From Sulfurospirillum sp. (GTDB taxonomy: Bacteria; Campylobacterota; Campylobacteria; Campylobacterales; Sulfurospirillaceae): a DNA stretch of 44,971 bases. The stretch lies in the NCBI GenBank assembly GCA_026988125.1, contig JALSLU010000118.1, positions 1 through 44,971 of the forward strand. The letters are read 5' to 3'. Shown here in pieces: positions 43,126 through 44,971 of this stretch. The notes below the pieces were generated by a model. The model saw only the letters and a list, made by a program, of their open reading frames with translations, ran no database searches and was not told the origin of the DNA. A program made the translations under genes and the position numbers. The first letter of the stretch is position 1. The number at the start of each line of letters is the position of its first letter.

Positions 43126-44529
43126 TTACTTTATAACTAGTGGAATATGGTAGCCGTTCCTATTGACAAAAACTACTTTAGGTTTCCTGTTTTTTAAGGC
43201 ATTTTGTAAGTCTTCAAAGTTCTCTATGCTAGTTTGATCAACCTGAACAATTATATCACCTGCTAAGAAACCAATTTTTTGTGCTTTTGAGTTTGGTTTA
43301 ACTTTGCTAATTAGTACACCCTTAATATGTGCTGGAATTTGGTATTTTTTTCTTGTAAGAGTTGTTAGCTCTTCGAGTTCAAGCCCATCAATATACTCTG
43401 TATTTTCACCATAATTCAAACTCTTGTCTAAGTTTGCTAAGACAACATTGGTTACTCTTTCTTTAGCATTTCTTTCATATTTTATTTTAACACTCTTTCC
43501 TGGCTTTATTGAACCTATTGTATTTTTCAATTCATTTGCATCTTTTACCTTTTTGCCATTAACTTCTAAAATTAGATCGCCTCTTTTTAATCCAGCTTTT
43601 TGTGCAGGAGAGTCTTTCTCTATATTTAAAATGAGTGCACCATATTTGTTTTTGTAAACCTGTTTTAAATCACTGTTCAAATCTGTAATGGAAACTCCTA
43701 AGTAGCCTCTGTCGATTTTCCCCTTTTCAATAAGGGCAGTTGCTACTCTTTTTGCCATATTTGATGGAATTGCAAAACCTATACCGTTGTTCCCACCACT
43801 TCTTGAAAGGATTGCACTATTTATTCCAATTAAAGCACCTCTGCTATCTACTAAAGCTCCTCCACTATTTCCTGGATTTATTGAAGCATCAGTTTGAATA
43901 AAATTTTCATACTGATTTAGTCCTATACCACTTTTGTTTAGAGCTGAAACTATTCCTTGAGTTATTGATTCACCAACACCAAAGGGATTTCCTATTGCAA
44001 AAACAATATCTCCTTCGAGTAGATTGTCTGAGTTTCCAAACTTAGCGGGTTTTAGATTTTTTGCATCTATCTTTATAACCGCAAGATCAGTCTTTGGATC
44101 TGTTCCGATGATTTTCGCTTTGTATTCTTTAGAGTTGCCAATTAATGTAACTATTACTTCATCTGCATCTTCAACAACATGATTATTTGTTAAAATATAG
44201 CCATCTTTAGAGATGATTACTCCAGAGCCAAGAGAGTTTGTTTTTCTTTCTCTAGGCATCATATATTGAAAATTATGACCAAAAAAATCTTTAAAGAATG
44301 GATGGTTAAACATTTGGTTCAACTGCTTGTTGTTTTGCTTTATCGTTTTTGTAGTTGCAATGTTAACTACGCTGTGCTTTACCTCTTTTATAGCATTGTT
44401 GTACGAGAGTATAACACTCTTGCTAGATGGATATACTCTTTTTGCATTATCAGGCATAGTTTGAATATCTATGCTTCCTGCTATAAGTGTGATTGCTGTT
44501 ATGGTTGAAATTAAAATGGTTTTTTTCAT
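43126..44529 (-). CDS. htrA: Periplasmic serine protease/chaperone HtrA (DegP)
   Basis: HtrA degrades or refolds damaged envelope proteins and helps adhesin folding. The 467-residue protein has a signal peptide (about 1-18), a trypsin-like domain with the triad His117 (TNNHVV), Asp148 (KTDLAVI) and Ser222 (GNSGGAL), and two PDZ domains (about 255-345 and 375-465; YLGVSI, GLKRGDLILEVNG, GFLAGDIIVQVD). I use the ATG at 44529 after AAGGAG, which begins the signal peptide MKKTILIST; the frame extends 14 codons further. It is divergent from cbpA and is followed by the regulator gene. Confidence 0.95.
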   Translation of the reverse strand: MKKTILISTITAITLIAGSIDIQTMPDNAKRVYPSSKSVILSYNNAIKEVKHSVVNIATTKTIKQNNKQLNQMFNHPFFKDFFGHNFQYMMPRERKTNSLGSGVIISKDGYILTNNHVVEDADEVIVTLIGNSKEYKAKIIGTDPKTDLAVIKIDAKNLKPAKFGNSDNLLEGDIVFAIGNPFGVGESITQGIVSALNKSGIGLNQYENFIQTDASINPGNSGGALVDSRGALIGINSAILSRSGGNNGIGFAIPSNMAKRVATALIEKGKIDRGYLGVSITDLNSDLKQVYKNKYGALILNIEKDSPAQKAGLKRGDLILEVNGKKVKDANELKNTIGSIKPGKSVKIKYERNAKERVTNVVLANLDKSLNYGENTEYIDGLELEELTTLTRKKYQIPAHIKGVLISKVKPNSKAQKIGFLAGDIIVQVDQTSIENFEDLQNALKNRKPKVVFVNRNGYHIPLVIK

Positions 44530-44559
44530 AATATAACTCCTTATAATTTTAATAATGAA

Positions 44560-44565
44560 ATTATA
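44560..44565 (-). promoter_or_regulatory. Putative -10 box (TATAAT) of htrA
   Basis: A perfect TATAAT on the minus strand lies 30 bases before the htrA ATG (44529), with AAGGAG between. No -35 hexamer is seen; that position is occupied by the direct repeat at 44573-44588. Confidence 0.6.
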
Positions 44566-44572
44566 TAGCATC

Positions 44573-44588
44573 TAAGTTAATATTAAGT
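44573..44588. promoter_or_regulatory. Direct repeat with 11-base period upstream of htrA
   Basis: On the plus strand TAAGT occurs at 44573-44577 and again at 44584-44588, that is ACTTA twice with an 11-base step on the htrA strand. It covers the -35 position of htrA. Tandem half-sites with roughly one helical turn spacing are the usual binding sites of OmpR-family regulators, and such a regulator is encoded just downstream of htrA. Repeats this short may occur by chance in AT-rich DNA. Confidence 0.4.
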
Positions 44589-44610
44589 AAATGAAATATA
44601 AAAAGGTTGA

Positions 44611-44640
44611 TTGACATAGACTAAACTTTTATGGTATAAT
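44611..44640 (+). promoter_or_regulatory. Canonical sigma-70 promoter for cbpA
   Basis: TTGACA (44611-44616) and TATAAT (44635-44640) are both consensus hexamers, with an 18-base spacer. A start near 44647 would give a leader of about 40 bases before the ATG at 44686. A full -35 is rare in this window, so strong expression is likely unless a repressor acts; no clear HspR or CIRCE operator is visible. Confidence 0.75.
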
Positions 44641-44685
44641 CGTTATAAAAGATTAGTGAGAAAATTTTTAGTATGAGGTGGTAGA

Positions 44686-44971
44686 ATGAGTAAGAGTTTA
44701 TATGATACACTAGGAGTATCTCCAAATGCAAGTGCGGATGAGATCAAAAAAGCCTATAGAAGGCTTGCTAGAAAGTATCATCCAGATATAAATAAAGATA
44801 AAGATGCAGAGGAAAAATTTAAAGAGATAAATGCCGCTTATGAAATATTGAGTGATGAGCAGAAAAAAGCTCAATATGACAAGTATGGTGATAGTATGTT
44901 TGGTGGTCAAAACTTCCACGATTTTGCTAGTTCTCAAGGTGGTGATGTTGATTTAGAAGAGATTTTAAGGG
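44686..44971 (+). CDS. cbpA: DnaJ-family co-chaperone CbpA-like, N-terminal part (3' end outside window)
   Basis: The reading frame begins with ATG after GAGGTGG and stays open to the end of the window (95 codons). The N-terminal J domain is complete: [20 protein letters not shown], the HPD motif in [13 protein letters not shown], and [20 protein letters not shown]. It then enters a Gly/Phe-type linker ([15 protein letters not shown]). By synteny with htrA-cbpA-hspR in Campylobacter this is cbpA, and an hspR repressor gene would be expected just after the window. Classical DnaJ is the alternative; the zinc-finger region that would decide lies beyond the end. Confidence 0.85.
   Translation, partial: MSKSLYDTLGVSPNASADEIKKAYRRLARKYHPDINKDKDAEEKFKEINAAYEILSDEQKKAQYDKYGDSMFGGQNFHDFASSQGGDVDLEEILR

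Noticed and set aside
44641-44685. HspR (HAIR) or CIRCE operator upstream of cbpA
   Set aside because: No inverted repeat resembling either consensus was found between the promoter and the start codon.
44710-44937. Minus-strand 75-residue frame with membrane-like sequence
   Set aside because: It lies wholly inside the J domain of cbpA on the other strand, which has clear family motifs; it is a shadow frame.

Overview
This is a low-GC, gene-dense window from a member of the Campylobacterota (Epsilonproteobacteria), most likely a free-living, cobalamin-making type such as Sulfurimonas or Sulfurospirillum; the genus is a guess. Three gene orders support the phylum. These are rsmH / ppiD-ftsA-ftsZ, lolA / secA-lolC(E), and sensor kinase - response regulator - htrA / divergent cbpA, the last matching the Campylobacter jejuni cprS-cprR-htrA-cbpA region as I remember it. 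TTG and GTG starts are common, neighbouring genes often overlap by 4-20 bases, and promoters look like bare TATAAT-type -10 boxes without a clear -35, all usual in this group.

Layout. 1-8056 (+): one tightly overlapping run covers late cobalamin synthesis (cobQ 3' part, cbiB, cobS, cobC-like), a Cys-rich protein, an M23 peptidase, a TRIC-family channel, argD, a TolC-like protein and a MidA-type methyltransferase. 8067-13884: patB (-), then a membrane DnaJ/TerB protein, purH, a STAS protein and a chemoreceptor with a haem-c motif (+). 13886-18047: an ABC-F ATPase (-), an M48 protease and prmC (+). 18078-24035: division and envelope genes ftsZ, ftsA, ppiD and an aldolase-like pseudoenzyme (-), then rsmH and an FtsL-like protein (+). 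24039-32845 (+): an RND pump, then an operon of Asp/Glu racemase, rmuC, recQ, purK and purE. 32846-36362: M15 peptidase (-), Pif1-like helicase, DUF5610-like and FliL-like proteins (+), DUF423 (-). 36372-44971: lolA (-), secA and lolC/E (+), a degenerate GGDEF protein, kinase, regulator and htrA (-), and the start of cbpA (+). No tRNA, rRNA, CRISPR array or transposase gene was seen, and no gene-free stretch exceeds 300 bases.

The most unusual content is not coding. Two nested palindromic elements (12011-12275 and 27106-27383) have unrelated 31- and 36-base terminal inverted repeats but the same internal plan: two hairpin modules facing each other. The hairpin tips are recognisably homologous between the elements. 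Where two modules share the flanks AAGGC and AACGAAG, the arms between them differ in sequence and length yet remain complementary. Each element lies at the 3' end of a gene and supplies that protein's last residues and stop codon. A third palindrome (9243-9284) looks like the two ends of the first element joined without a middle. I do not recognise this family.

Other points worth a look are a class II aldolase-like protein without its metal ligands in the division cluster, a Pif1-like helicase that appears to be leaderless, a degenerate GGDEF protein attached to the kinase/regulator operon, and an 11-base-period direct repeat upstream of htrA.
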